Numbered from the stretch's first letter, positions 45,276 through 56,697 are shown. The stretch is DNA of 64,000 nucleotides from Micropterus salmoides (GCF_014851395.1 NW_024041150.1:10936137-11000136); one strand, 5' to 3'. Numbers and translations are program-made. The notes: generated by a model not told the origin, from the letters alone.

Positions 45276-46689
45276 CCTCTGGTAAAGAGTGCCGGTACGC
45301 AAGAAAAAGTCCCAGAATAAAATGTAACAGTACCGGTAACATAACTGTCCAGTGCAAAAACGGACACAATGAATGCCGACTGTAGAAATCGCCCAAATCC
45401 TGGACATTTTGGGCGATTTTGAAGGTTTCAAAATGAGGACATGTCTAGGAAAAAGACGTATGGTTACCCTAGCTTATCAGATCTCTGTAGCTCTTCATCT
45501 CTGCTTGAGGTTTCAGACCTCTTTAGCCAATACTAGCATAACGAATTAAAACGACAATAGCTCAGGTTCTGCTGCATCAATTTCGTGTTTTACAAGTGCA
45601 ATGCTCAATCAGTGAAGTACTGTTTTAAGGCAGGTGGTGGTGGAGCTTTTTCTATCCACACTAACACAACGATTGTACACAGAATAACTGTTAAATATGG
45701 GCTGACTTTGACTGACTTGTTTTCTGGAGGTCAATGTCTCGCACACAGAGCAAATAGAGGGGAAAATGAAGTCAAGGGCTGAAATCAAGCTGCAAGAAGG
45801 AGAAGGATACAGTTACCATATATCCATGTGTAGTAAACAGATGTCCATGTGTTTGTTTCTCTGTCTTTTACACATGTTCTCGAACATGCACTCATGTATA
45901 TTATATTCTCATATACACGACACAAACATACCTCTGTATCTGCTGTCCTCAGGTTAACCTTTGGCACATTTGTTGTTCAGTCTCTGTTGAACACATTTCT
46001 GACTTATACTGCAGCTCCAGGAATGTGTAATGAGGAAAACTGATGCTGCTTCATAAAAACAAAGGGTTCCCTATGTGGCTCCATGAAAATATTAATCCAC
46101 ATCTGATGATTCTAAAAACTAATCAAATGCTTGTATGAGTAATTATTGATTTCTTGACAGCAACTCAGAGAGAAGCAGTACAGAGTACTATTATCTAGAA
46201 CAAAACTGCAATCTTTGTGTCCACTTGGCTATTGTATGTACCCCACCAGTCTGCAATTACACCGTTTGAACCCTGTAACGAGTAGTCTCAGTGAGTGATT
46301 TGTTCATTTTCAAACTTGCCTGAATAGTTGTTTGCGAATGATTTATTTGCAACTCATAACTGTGGGTCTTTGGATTTGAGTTGTTCATTTGATGATGATT
46401 TGTTCACCACTCAGGGGTCCTCGCACTCTTTTGTTCATTCATCAGACTTCCTGCAATCACTGGAGAACGAGAGACAAATCAGGTTGACAATGTTGACTGA
46501 CATTAAAAAACAATTTTGTTAACTATGTGAAATTTATTTAGTCAAAGTGCAGTGCGTTGTGCTAAAGCCATAACACAGACATAACACAACGTTAGCATTA
46601 GTGCATTGTGTTTATGTAAACGGAACGGTTAGCTTAGCTAGCTGCTTGGCTATATGCCGTATATAACAGTCTAAAAGCAACTGCTACAC
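45276..46689. other. Unassigned sequence
   Basis: 46290-46500 has 'gatttgttcatt' and 'aacgag' words like decayed hAT-type repeats. Frame 46328-46522 is not supported as a gene. Confidence 0.3.
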
Positions 46690-47526
46690 AACAATAAAGG
46701 ACGCCTAACACTCTGTCCCCTGTGCAGCCTTTAGACTCTCTGATCACTGTCTGGTTCATCTTATCCCGACATACAGGCAGCGACTGAAATCTGCTAAAGT
46801 GTTTTTGAGGCTGCAGCCACTGACCTGGACGAACTAACTGGCACTGTGACATCTTACATCAGTTTTTGTGAGGACATGTGCGTGCCGACTAAAACCTTCT
46901 GCACATACAACAACCAAAAACCCTGATTCACAGTGAAATTCAGGCAGAGTCCTGTACAACCAGGCCAGGAGCACTCAGACTAAGGAGGTCAAAGCAGCAA
47001 AGAGATGCTACGCTGAAAAGCTAAATAATAGCTTTGCAGCCAACGATCCTGCATCAGTGTGGAGAAGCCTGCGGACACTCACAAACTACAGGAGACCATC
47101 CCCCAAACTGCTGGTACTCAACGACTGGCAGACGAGTTGAATGGCTTTTATTGTAGGTTTGAAAAGCCCACAGTCACACTTCTCCCCCGCTCCAACACCA
47201 TCTTCAAACAGTCACCTTCCACCTCTGACACACTGCCACCCACCCTCTCTGACCCCTCACCTGCACTCAAGATCTGTGAAGAGGATGTGAGCCACCTCTT
47301 CCAAAAGCAGAAGATCTTGAAGGATCCTGGCCCTGACGATGTGTCTCCATCCTGCCTGAAAATCTGCACTGACCAGCTGGCCCCCATCTTCACACAGATC
47401 TTCAACAGATCACTGGAGCTGTGTGAAGTTTCCTCCTGCTTCAAACGCTCCACAATCATCCCGGTCCCCAAAAAACCCTCCATCTCTGGACTGAATGACT
47501 ACAGACCTGTCGCCCTGACATCTTCC
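46690..47526 (+). pseudogene. Rex/L2-type LINE internal fragment
   Basis: Frame 47059-47532 reads the endonuclease-RT linker and RT start (LADELNGFYCRFEKP, then KDPGPDDVSPSCLKICTDQL, VPKKPSISGLNDYRPVALTS). It is the same LINE type as 39550-41076. Upstream, 46735-46860 encodes LSDHCLVHL, the end of the endonuclease domain, in another frame. The copy stops abruptly after NDYRPVALTS at 47520, so palm and tail are missing. Confidence 0.75.
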
Positions 47527-47639
47527 AAATAGCGTAGCCACAGTACAAAAAAATGTAATAAAACACCACAGTAAAAGTTTGCTACTTGCCATGTTTCCAT
47601 CCAAATGTCATGCAAATTTTAAATTTTTAAATTTTAATT

Positions 47640-47770
47640 ATAATTTAGGCTTCAGAAGCAGGATGAGTCAACGCCTCACTGGGTCCATATGGTACCACCA
47701 AGCACAGACACAACTGCCCAGAGCAAAAAAATCTGCCCGGCATTACACAATGTGCAACGCCGCACCACAC
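47640..47770 (+). repeat. Dispersed repeat, partner of 36890-37075
   Basis: 'agaagcaggatgagtcaacg', 'cctcactgggtcc' and 'cggcattacacaatg' match the minus strand of 36930-37070. This gives a second copy in the opposite orientation. Confidence 0.5.
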
Positions 47771-48379
47771 ATGCCAAAAGGAACGGCACAGCAGTATATG
47801 ACAAATTGATTGACAGCTGCTGACACAGCAGGGTTAAAATATATATATAATAACTAACTCGAATCTTCAAATCTCTAAAAACAAAGGAGGTGCAGAGATA
47901 GACATTCTTGAGACACTTGACACTTGAGCCAAGATAGCCTGCGGGTGTCACAGCTCGCTCCATCACACCCTGACAACACAATGACGTGTCTTGGATTCTC
48001 TGTTGCTGGTTCCCTTCTCTTATGTAACTTGGCTGAATAGAAAGTTATCTTTCACTTGTTATTGCAATTTGATTTTGTTGCCTGTTTTTGCTCACATTCT
48101 TTTCCCACATTCCCAAACACATCATTACCATTTGAGTGTACCTTTTTGTTTGCATCGTAACAGATCGCCCACACCTCATGCTAAACAGATGCAAACACAA
48201 ACACACTGAAGAAAAACACCACGTGTGTTTACAATCCAATCCAACTTTCACCAAAATGCTGTTCAATCAAAATATAGTTAAAACAACATAATAAAACACA
48301 AAACCCATACAAACAAGCCGACCAAGAAACAACCAGTATAAAAGACAAGGACAGTAATATAGAAAGATTACTCTAATAC
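47771..48379. other. Unassigned sequence
   Basis: No gene or repeat family is recognised. Confidence 0.3.
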
Positions 48380-48660
48380 TGAGTTCAAAGCCAGAGAATA
48401 AAGATGTGTTTTAAGACGGGATTTAACAACAGGCACTGTATTTTGAATATGTCTTGACGTACAGGCTACTAATTCCAGAGTTTGGAAGCTGCAACTGCAA
48501 AAGCGTAACCTCTTTCCTGTGGGCTTCAGCCTTGTTCTCTGGGCGATATGGAATAATTGGTCAGCTAACCTGACAGACCTTGATGGGACGGTTGTAGAGG
48601 GTCAATGGAGTTAGCCCACTTAAGGATTTATAGGTAAACAATAAAATGTTAAAATCAATC
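48380..48660 (-). pseudogene. Decayed LINE C-terminal/3' fragment
   Basis: The layout 'aagatgtgttttaagacggg', 'attccagagtttggaagctg' and 'aaaatgttaaaatcaatcct' parallels the minus-strand L2 copy at 20840-21100. There the matching sequence encodes the LWNSLP end and the LITFKAL region. No clean frame remains. Confidence 0.4.
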
Positions 48661-48733
48661 CTCAATGTACATGTCCATGTCCCAGATGTGGGAAATGTGC
48701 TCTCTTGCATTTTCCTACTAAAAGAAGTGATCC

Positions 48734-48843
48734 ACTGTAACTCCAGATTCAGCCAATGGCTGTTTGTGTATAAATCACTGAAAACCAGTGAGGGCCATAG
48801 CTTAGAGGGCTACGTCTGTACTCATAGAATCTGGAGTTACAGT
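48734..48843. mobile_element. 110-bp inverted-repeat element
   Basis: The 17-base perfect inverted arms ACTGTAACTCCAGATTC (48734-48750) and its complement (48827-48843) enclose 76 bases. There is no coding content. A 16-base version of the right arm's terminal sequence occurs at 37701-37716, so this may be a small family. A target duplication is not evident. Confidence 0.45.
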
Positions 48844-49129
48844 ATGTTACAATCATTCTCGGTGCGTCCGAGTGAGAGGAGGTGCGGAGCAAATATGCGC
48901 TGCAATCAAAAACGATTTTAAAATGGGTCTCCAAATTTACTTGGACGGCTGTTAATCCCACTGGGCAGCCCGCCCAAGTAAAGCCTATGTGTGGGAAACA
49001 CTGCACTATGCCTACAAGGCTGGGAACAGAGAAGGGAGTCCTGCAGCTGTAGAAAACGCAGACGGAGGTAATGCACTGTAACAGTACCAGCTATATACAG
49101 GTCAGGACGGACACGCACGGATGACGGAT
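48844..49129. other. Unassigned spacer
   Basis: No feature is recognised between the inverted repeat and the recombinase relic. Confidence 0.3.
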
Positions 49130-49664
49130 GACTATCAGTCCGACAGGACCCTGAGCACAGAGTGAGTCATGGAGAAACGGGAGACATCCCGCAGGTAAAA
49201 ACGGATGAAAGAACACAGAGAAGAGCAAAAATCCGCCCTGTAAATGTTGTCCACCGCCGTGCAGCGCCACAGACGAGGTGACCCCTGGATCCTGAGACAC
49301 GAGGGTGCCACATAGGGGGCCACCAAATTGCTGACCCTCTTGGGAGATGTCAGTGCTATAAGCAGAGCGGTTTTGGCTTAGAGGAACCTCTACTTTGCCA
49401 ACTCCAGGGGCTTAAAGGGGGCCCCGGACTTAGCGCGCAAAACCATCACCAGCTCACACTGAAGAGCTGTGGGGCGTCAGCAAAACCTGAGGAGGAAACG
49501 GCGGCAGTGTAGGTTTTCACTGTTTTGAAGGCCAGCTTTCTGTCCATCAGCAGATGGAGGAACAAAAGCACAGAGGGCAGGACACAGGCCACAGGGTCCA
49601 GACTATGAGCCACACACCAGTGCTGTAACGCATATTGATAAAAACCGTGAATATTGATAAACAT
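49130..49664 (-). pseudogene. DIRS-type tyrosine recombinase relic
   Basis: Frame 49446-49664 reads DPVACVLPSVLLFLHLLMDR, then LAFKTVKTYTAAVSS. This is the N-terminal core-binding (SAM-like) domain of DIRS-group tyrosine recombinases. Further along the minus strand, 49330-49440 encodes KTALLIALTSPKRVSNL, the start of the catalytic domain, in a shifted frame with stops. Frames 49135-49326 and 49091-49300 carry decayed continuations. The catalytic Arg region is broken, and no RT, RNase H or DIRS repeats were found. Confidence 0.6.
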
Positions 49665-49985
49665 TCCTGTGACACAAAAGCACTAAGATGAGTAAATGGG
49701 CTCTTTCTCTTCATCTCAAGCAGACGAATCATTTGGTATATTGGATGTCTGTATGGATGTATGTCTGAAACCCCTTTTGTCTCTCCACGCACATCTCCAG
49801 TTTTGGCGTTGGTCTCCCATCAGATTTAATCTTAAATTTCGCATAGTCAGACTGAGTCAGTCTAAGGTGGTGCAATATAGTGTTTCACCACACATCCAAC
49901 GCATAGCATTTAGAGGGATGCTGTTTCACTTATAGTAAAATACTCAGTGAGAAATAGGGAAGAGGTGACAGCAACAGCACATAAG
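49665..49985. other. Unassigned sequence
   Basis: No gene is supported. It may contain further decayed parts of the DIRS-type element. Confidence 0.25.
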
Positions 49986-50458
49986 ATTTATCGAAACTAA
50001 AAACCTTCCCTTGGCCACTGGAAGAAAATTTCACTGCTCACCAATAGGAATAAATTTCTTAAAATCACTAACACCTCCACCTCCCCTCCCACTATAACCT
50101 GCCAACCCTCATTAATACTGCCACTGCTCGTAGAGCAAGTACCATAGTACAAAATCCCTGCCACCCTCTCAACTCATGCTTCACGCTTCTCCCATCTGGC
50201 CTTACAGACAGCTGCTCTACAAAAAGGCACGCTTTGGAAAAAGTTTTTAACCCTACGCTATAAGAGCATTAAACTCACAGACAAGTTAATGATGCCACTC
50301 CTGTGTTATGTGTGTAGATACGTGTATATTGTCTGTATATGTGTTTTACGTGTAGTTTGTGTGTAGAATTCATGTTGAAGGTGCTCTTTGTACAGCCTGT
50401 GAAAACAAATTTCCTCCACTGAGGACAATAAAGAATGAATCTGAATCTGAAAGCTTTC
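49986..50458 (+). mobile_element. Rex-type LINE 3' end
   Basis: 50155-50270 encodes the terminal NPCHPLNSCFTLLPSG-like stretch, then KVFNPTL, found at the end of Rex/CR1-type ORF2. The 3' UTR ends 'acaaatttcctccactgagg', then 'acaataaagaatgaatctga', with a short (GAATCT)n tail at 50440-50455. Confidence 0.6.
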
Positions 50459-51522
50459 AGCCACTGGCGATACCTGACGTTACTTTTTAGTTAACGGTAG
50501 CTAACATTAGCATAACAGTAACGCACCAAACTGCCTTCACATACTGACATGATCATCCCAGTGCAAGGTTGTAAAATAAAGTCAAAGAACACTTTCACAG
50601 CCCTGCAAAGGGCCCTGGGGTTCTCTCGAATTTAGGAATTAAGTTATTAATTAACAGTTTTGCTCTGTTACTTCGTCTCGCTCGCCTCAGGTAGCCATCT
50701 TGAATTTTTTGGAAACGTATAGATCGAGCCTGGACGTTCGGACGTTGATGATGTCAGACACTACGTCCCTGTGTACACTCAAAAGTTATGATTAATATAT
50801 CAATGTTAACTCAAAAGCATTGCTTACACATACAATTAAAACAGCATTAGTCGTTAAGAGAACGTAGTTGTTTATTGTTGGGTTTACGTATTAGTAGGGC
50901 TGGGGACATCTAACCTGGACATGGGCAGGACTAACCAGAAGTTATTTAAGCCTGAAATTGATATGGGTTAATCACACTCATTCTCGTAAAACGTATCTGT
51001 TCTGGATACTCATTTCAACCGAGTATCCACTCAACCCTTATAATTAGTTGATTATGTGTATGTTTCTCTCAAACTCAAAAGTTGCAGGGTTTTTTTCTCT
51101 TACTCCAATCCCTTGCCTTTTTTTCAACAAATAACTTACATGCGCAAGTTCAATTGACATATATGTACCTGTCTCAAATAGTCAACAAAATGAAGTAATG
51201 CTAGTCTAACTTTCGAAAACTCACACAGTAGATTTCAAAATCCAAAACTTGTCAGATCTCTTTGAGTTAAAAAGTAGAAGTAAGTTGACATAACTAAATG
51301 GGTCTGTAATGCTTTACAGTGTGTAGTACTAACACACACATTTTAATTGATTAATTTACTACAAACATATTGCCACACAGTAATCCTGGAGCCTTTGTGC
51401 CCTTCTGATGGCCCTGCATGCTTTTCTTTCCTTTGGATTGGTGATACAGCCTCATTGCACTGGAAACTATGGTAAGTACAGTAGGTCAAAGATAAAGCAG
51501 AGAAAAGTTCTGTAAACTGATT
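50459..51522. other. Unassigned sequence
   Basis: No gene or repeat family is recognised. Confidence 0.3.
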
Positions 51523-51530
51523 ATTACAAT

Positions 51531-51948
51531 TAGGGTTGCCAAGTGTCCTGTATTAGCCGGGACGTCCCTTATTTTTGGCCTAATTCAGTTGGACCCATAC
51601 GTGACCTCTCTTGTGCGCTCCATGTTACTTGACTTTTATGAAGATAGTGATGAAACTGAAAATGGTATTCATCAAGTTATGATGAACTGCCTGAAAAAGC
51701 ATGAACTGGAAATAAAACACATCACAAGTAGCAATGTCCTTTTTAGTTTGTCATATGTACATGAAGGAGATAACCTTTTCTAACCTACAGTGCAAGTGTT
51801 TTGTAATAGACAAATAGTAAAGGTAACAGGTAGGCTAGTGTTTTAATTAAAGGACTGTGTTAATGGTGCCTGCTGTAAATAACTACTAGCAACCTAGCAA
51901 ATATTTAATTTTGTCCCTTATTTCATAGTGACAAAGTTGGCAACACTA
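51531..51948 (+). mobile_element. Short hAT element with 8-bp target duplication
   Basis: The borders TAGGGTTGCCAA (51531) and, inverted, TAGTGTTGCCAA (51948) match at 11 of 12 positions. They are flanked by identical ATTACAAT octamers at 51523-51530 and 51949-51956, the hAT signature. Frame 51589-51783 (LKKHELEIKHITSSNVL) resembles a small remnant of a hAT RNase H-fold region, so this is an internally deleted copy, 418 bp long, that cannot move by itself. Confidence 0.8.
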
Positions 51949-51956
51949 ATTACAAT

Positions 51957-54429
51957 GGACAGTTTGGATAATACTTGTATCCTTTTGCTTTGTAAGTGTG
52001 GTTTAGTTTCATTCATTTCATCATATTCACTTAGACACAATATTTATTTGCCTAGAATCTTTAAATACATTGGGAGACATTCAGAGAACAATTTGCCTAA
52101 CTCATTCAGACTTTTCATGACTTCTGTGCTTGTTTATTTTAAATCTACTTGTTCTTGTTTCTTATTGTATTTACCTTGAGTTTTAGTTTATAATGAGAAC
52201 CAGTATTTTGACATAAGGTGGACCCCCTTAAAAAACGTGCATCTCAAGTGGTTTATGCTGCTAATTTAATTTCAGGATAATCTGGGGATGTGTTTACCTG
52301 TCTGATCTGCTTGTGTTTCTTGTCCTGTCGCACTTCTTTTAAGTGATGGTCAAGATCTTAGCAAATAACTTAGCACAAAGTTATTATTACTGATAGGAAT
52401 GATGAAGGAAACACCAACAGACCCAGTTCATATTAAACTAGAATTTTCACAGAGACTTACAAAGACATGAGCACAGTTACACTCACTGATGACTGGATTG
52501 TGTCTGTATACTGAGCTGCAGAAGGGATGACAATGTTGAAAATAGGTCAGAGGGGGAGGGCGTCCTAGAGAGAAGGGGGGGGACCCCTCTGAGAGCCACT
52601 AGCAGAGAAAGAACCTGGTTTTGATCAGCACATTCCATTAGTCAATACAATCACAATTCTTCCTTACTGCCAGTGGGGCCTGTGCTCAAGAATCTTGTAT
52701 TTTTGTTAAAACCCTTTCCACAAACAGAGGGCCCTTGGGGGATCATGGAACATTTTTGAAATTACAGTATCCTTTTTGTCGCACACTCCCTCCACCCCCA
52801 TTCAATCATCCACCTTTCTGAGGATGGTACTCCAAAGTACTCTTTAAATTCACTCCTGAGTCTCATAAAAATATGAATAGCAAGAATATAGCTATCAGGA
52901 CAAGATGCTTCAAACATTTAGAGCAATGAATTCATCACAAACACATTAGCAAACACATCCCTTCTCTTATGCTTGACCAAAAAGATTAAAACGAGGTCCA
53001 CTTAATAGCTTTTTCTGGGGCTCTAAAATGATTTCCTGAGTGGATAGTAGTTCTCCACTTATCATCATAGCAACTAGAGCTACCTTTGGTCTAAATGAGG
53101 TCAATGTCTGTGAAATCTGTTGAAAGCTGCAGTAAAAGCTAATCAGTGGACCACAGCTTAAAAAATGGTTTTGTCAAACTACTATTTCCAAGGTCAATAA
53201 TAAACCTTCACGCTCAACCATTGTCATAGTTTTTAATTCACAATTTCTTAATATGTAACAGTAAGCCCTCCAAAGATTCTTATATTTCACAGTCTATCAA
53301 AACAAACACATATATTTATGTATAAATTTGGAATGCGCTTTGTTCCCCAGCCATTAAATAGTAATTTATCCATTAAATTAAAGGAGTTGTAATTTGTTAG
53401 TGCTTCACTTTTATTGTCTTTTTACATGGCCATGAGACAGTTCAGGGCTGGTCCAAAACCTGAACTAATGAATTAGGATTACAAATGGTTACTGATGGCC
53501 GTTTCATGAACGTCACTGCTAATGTCAACCACCTGTTCTTACAACATTCCCTGTGCATTGTGTAAATCTGCACTTTAATCTCTTAAAAAGACAGGAAGAA
53601 GGAGAAGTGCTCCAAAACTGGACATGAACGGGCAAAATCATTTTTGTGACAGATATTCCTTGGCACATCTCCATGGTTATGGGGTCCATTAAAAAATGAA
53701 CATCATTGAATTATTACAATTGTTGCATTCCCCCAAAAAACTGGCTGGTGACAGGTATGAAACAAACATCAATACATACGAACCACTATATACAAAGAAT
53801 TTTTGTCTCTTATCATTCAATTCCATCACAGTGATTTTCAAATGATTGCTTTCCCAGCATTATCATATGACTGCAGAATGTCTTTTCACTTGAAGGGATA
53901 TTTGCTTACAGTCTCCTTTCACCCACTGCTGTTATGGGCTAACAGTGCATCTAAATCCCTTTAACACAGTTGACAGTGACAGTTATCAACAGTGATGTGC
54001 TATTTTTAATTAACTTAAACTTAATGAACTGAGCCTCAGCACTGGCAGTACATTGAATTCCAAGGCTTTTTGCAGGATCTGGCTCTGTCTGTGATATTAC
54101 TATTCTCAAATATTAGAGTGTTTGACATTAATAATGAAGGCAGTTATATTTTATAATTATGTAGCTATCAGATCGTGCTGTGTGGTCAGTGTATGAAACA
54201 TGAAAGCTGTTTCTAATACATAGCAACTCCATTCCAAAAAAGGTGTGTGGTTTTCAATGTCCCTTCCATACCTCTATCAGTATTTAACAGTACTATCCAA
54301 ATGTGTACAAAAAGATCCACAGTCAGAAAGGGTAAAATATTTAGCTTGTCCCATACCAGGTCCATTATTCACTCTTGTTTACCTCTGAAGCAGTCTGTTT
54401 ATGTAAATGTCAGTCTCTCTCTTCTCTCT
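51957..54429. other. Unassigned sequence, including the 3' flank of cd248
   Basis: No gene is supported in either strand. The part next to 54430 should hold the cd248 3' UTR. The region has few recognisable repeats compared with 15-51 kb. Confidence 0.35.
53410..53415 (-). promoter_or_regulatory. Candidate polyadenylation signal for cd248
   Basis: TTTATT on the plus strand is AATAAA on the cd248 strand. It lies about 1.0 kb past the cd248 stop codon. Closer ATTAAA-type variants also exist (near 54006), so the real site is unknown. Confidence 0.2.
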
Positions 54430-56697
54430 TTAAACATGGGTCTTGATCCCCGCTGAGGGGTTAGGAGCTCCCTGTTTGTCATGAGCCCCAGAGATCCAAT
54501 GGTAGCAGTCAGTGGCATCCTTGTTGCGTGGCTGAACAGCACAGCGAGTGCAGTAGACGATGCCCAGCGCCACCATCACCACAATGAAGATGCAGATGGG
54601 CACTAGGAGGCCCACCAGGAGCCAGGTGCTGCTCTGCTTCTGGTCCCTGTCTTTCTGGACAGAATCCGGAATGTCACTGCTCTCTCCACCCTTGCTCAGA
54701 GGTGGCTGGGAAGGAGTAAGCTGGGTGGGAACAGCTGGGAGTTGGGAGTGTGTGATCTCCACATAGCCCTCCTCTGGGAACTGAGAGTTTTCCCTAAGGG
54801 GGTACTGTTCTTCTGCTTCATTTGGGTAGCTAGAATCTGTAGGTATGTTGTGTTCCATGACTGAATCCTCTGGATTTCCTGGTTTCTGGCTGGAAGTGGT
54901 GAGCCCTGGCCACCAATTCCAAGCTCCCTCGGAGATTGTAGAGGTGGAAAGAAAGTGAAGAGCTGTGGTGGTCTCCTCTTCCTCCTCCTCCTCCTCCTCA
55001 TCCTCGTACCAGTCTGGGGTAGTGTTGGAATTGGTGGTGGGTGGAGGTGTGGTGTAGCCAGCTTCTCCATTGTCTTTGTCTTCCTCAGCCTCCTGTGTTA
55101 GAGGGCCTAGTGCTAAATTAGAGGACACTTCCTCCTGAGGGGCACTGGTGACCCAAATGACATCAGAATCCAAAACTCTGGGTGGGTCAGTCAGCCAGTC
55201 TAGAGTCGGCTCCTCCTCTGTAGGCCAGTCAGTGTGGCTCTGCCGCAGGTCCCAGTCATAGTCCCATCTTGGCCTTGGCTGGTGAGTGACCCAAGGAAAA
55301 GGAGAAGTGACAGCAGATGGATCATCTCCATTTCCTGTCTTGCGACATGAGTATTGATCAGACATAAGCTCATAGCCTTCGTCGCAGTAGCACTGAAATC
55401 CACCCTCATAATTCACACACATCTGCTCACAGGTCCCAGGGATCTGGCACTCATCAGTGTCTTGACAGTGGCTGGAGTCTTCAGGCACTGGGGAAAAACC
55501 CAGATGGCAGTGGCAGATATGAGAGCCTTGAGTGTTCTCACAGGCGTGTTCACATGGGTCATCTATACACTCATCTATATCCTCACACCTACCCTCATCG
55601 TCCGGATGGTAACCCTCCCGACATCGACATTCAAATGACCCCGGAGCATTCAAACATAGCTGCTCACAAGGACTTTGGAGGCACTCGTCTACATCCAGAC
55701 AGCCACGTTCATCTGGTGCAAGCATGTATCCTTCAGGGCAGGCACAACGGTACCCATCTGAAAGGGGCAGGCACTCAAACTCGCAAGGAGCCCCTTGACA
55801 AACATCAGAGATCTCACAGTTCAGCCCATCGTCTTGTAGGTGATACCCTTCCATACACTCACAGTAGAAGTAAACCCCGCCTGGCCTGCAGAAATGTTCA
55901 CATCCGCCGTTATCCTTGTCACACAAGTTGTGTGATACTGGGTGATCATAGCAGAGGGGGGGATCTCTTGACCACCCCACTGTGTCATCCTCCTTCAGGA
56001 TACACAAAACTGACTGTTCCTCTTTGGTGTCTGCGGGGCAGGGCATGGTAGCAACAGATCCATAGGGTACATGGGTTAGCAGTGTGCTTAGAAGATAAAA
56101 TGGTGTTGTGTAGAGGGCATTGCCGACTCCTTCACTCAACAAGGCAGAACACATTCCTTTGTAGGCATAATGGCAAAGATACCCATCTACGACGACTGAG
56201 CAGGAACCATCCAGCCACTTTAAGTTATTATTCTTCTCTTCAGTGTTGTAGCCCATAACCACACAGCGTGGCACCGAGCACATACTAGGGGAGTCCTCTT
56301 TCTGCCAGTTGGTAAACTCTGTGTCCTGGTCACCAGTAGTCCAAGAGAAACCCCGTAGTGGACGTGAGGAGGTACACTGGCGAGGCTGGCGTTGCAATCC
56401 AATCCATACTCTGACCTTGGTGCGCAAGTGGCGTAGATCCAGAGTGGAGAAGAGAGTGGCAATAGCGGTGGCATCCTTCTTGCGTTTAATGGTAGCTAGG
56501 TTGCCACCTTTCTCCTTGCAGGCTCTCCATGAGTCCAGAAAGGTCTTGCGTTGGAAGAAGACCACAAAGCAGCCGTCGGTATTGCATAGTGCATCCCTCT
56601 CTCTCAGTTCCTGGCCCAGGACTGAAGAAAGTCCAAAAAGTAAAGCCAGCAGGAAACTTAGGAGAAGAGCAGGAGCACTGCTCATTCTGGAGCCCAT
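54430..56697 (-). CDS. cd248: CD248 (endosialin), group XIV C-type lectin receptor
   Basis: A 755-residue type I membrane protein in one exon. CD248 is also intronless in mammals, and its human length is about the same. In mammals it is a pericyte/fibroblast surface receptor that binds extracellular matrix. Order of domains: signal peptide 1-28; C-type lectin domain about 40-178 (WIGL at 98-101, NW at 130-131); sushi-like domain with C183, C220, C232 and C249; five EGF-like modules beginning C259, C300, C339, C377 and C417, the last three preceded by calcium-binding-type DxDEC; a Thr/Pro/Glu mucin-like stalk 455-690 with an acidic run at 565-575; one TM helix 691-714. The tail (IVYCTRC, then KDATDCYHWISG) is CD248-specific and rules out CD93, THBD and CLEC14A. 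The start ATG at 56695-56697 leads directly into the signal peptide. Whether it is the a or b teleost duplicate cannot be told. Confidence 0.93.
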   Translation of the reverse strand: MGSRMSSAPALLLSFLLALLFGLSSVLGQELRERDALCNTDGCFVVFFQRKTFLDSWRACKEKGGNLATIKRKKDATAIATLFSTLDLRHLRTKVRVWIGLQRQPRQCTSSRPLRGFSWTTGDQDTEFTNWQKEDSPSMCSVPRCVVMGYNTEEKNNNLKWLDGSCSVVVDGYLCHYAYKGMCSALLSEGVGNALYTTPFYLLSTLLTHVPYGSVATMPCPADTKEEQSVLCILKEDDTVGWSRDPPLCYDHPVSHNLCDKDNGGCEHFCRPGGVYFYCECMEGYHLQDDGLNCEISDVCQGAPCEFECLPLSDGYRCACPEGYMLAPDERGCLDVDECLQSPCEQLCLNAPGSFECRCREGYHPDDEGRCEDIDECIDDPCEHACENTQGSHICHCHLGFSPVPEDSSHCQDTDECQIPGTCEQMCVNYEGGFQCYCDEGYELMSDQYSCRKTGNGDDPSAVTSPFPWVTHQPRPRWDYDWDLRQSHTDWPTEEEPTLDWLTDPPRVLDSDVIWVTSAPQEEVSSNLALGPLTQEAEEDKDNGEAGYTTPPPTTNSNTTPDWYEDEEEEEEEEETTTALHFLSTSTISEGAWNWWPGLTTSSQKPGNPEDSVMEHNIPTDSSYPNEAEEQYPLRENSQFPEEGYVEITHSQLPAVPTQLTPSQPPLSKGGESSDIPDSVQKDRDQKQSSTWLLVGLLVPICIFIVVMVALGIVYCTRCAVQPRNKDATDCYHWISGAHDKQGAPNPSAGIKTHV

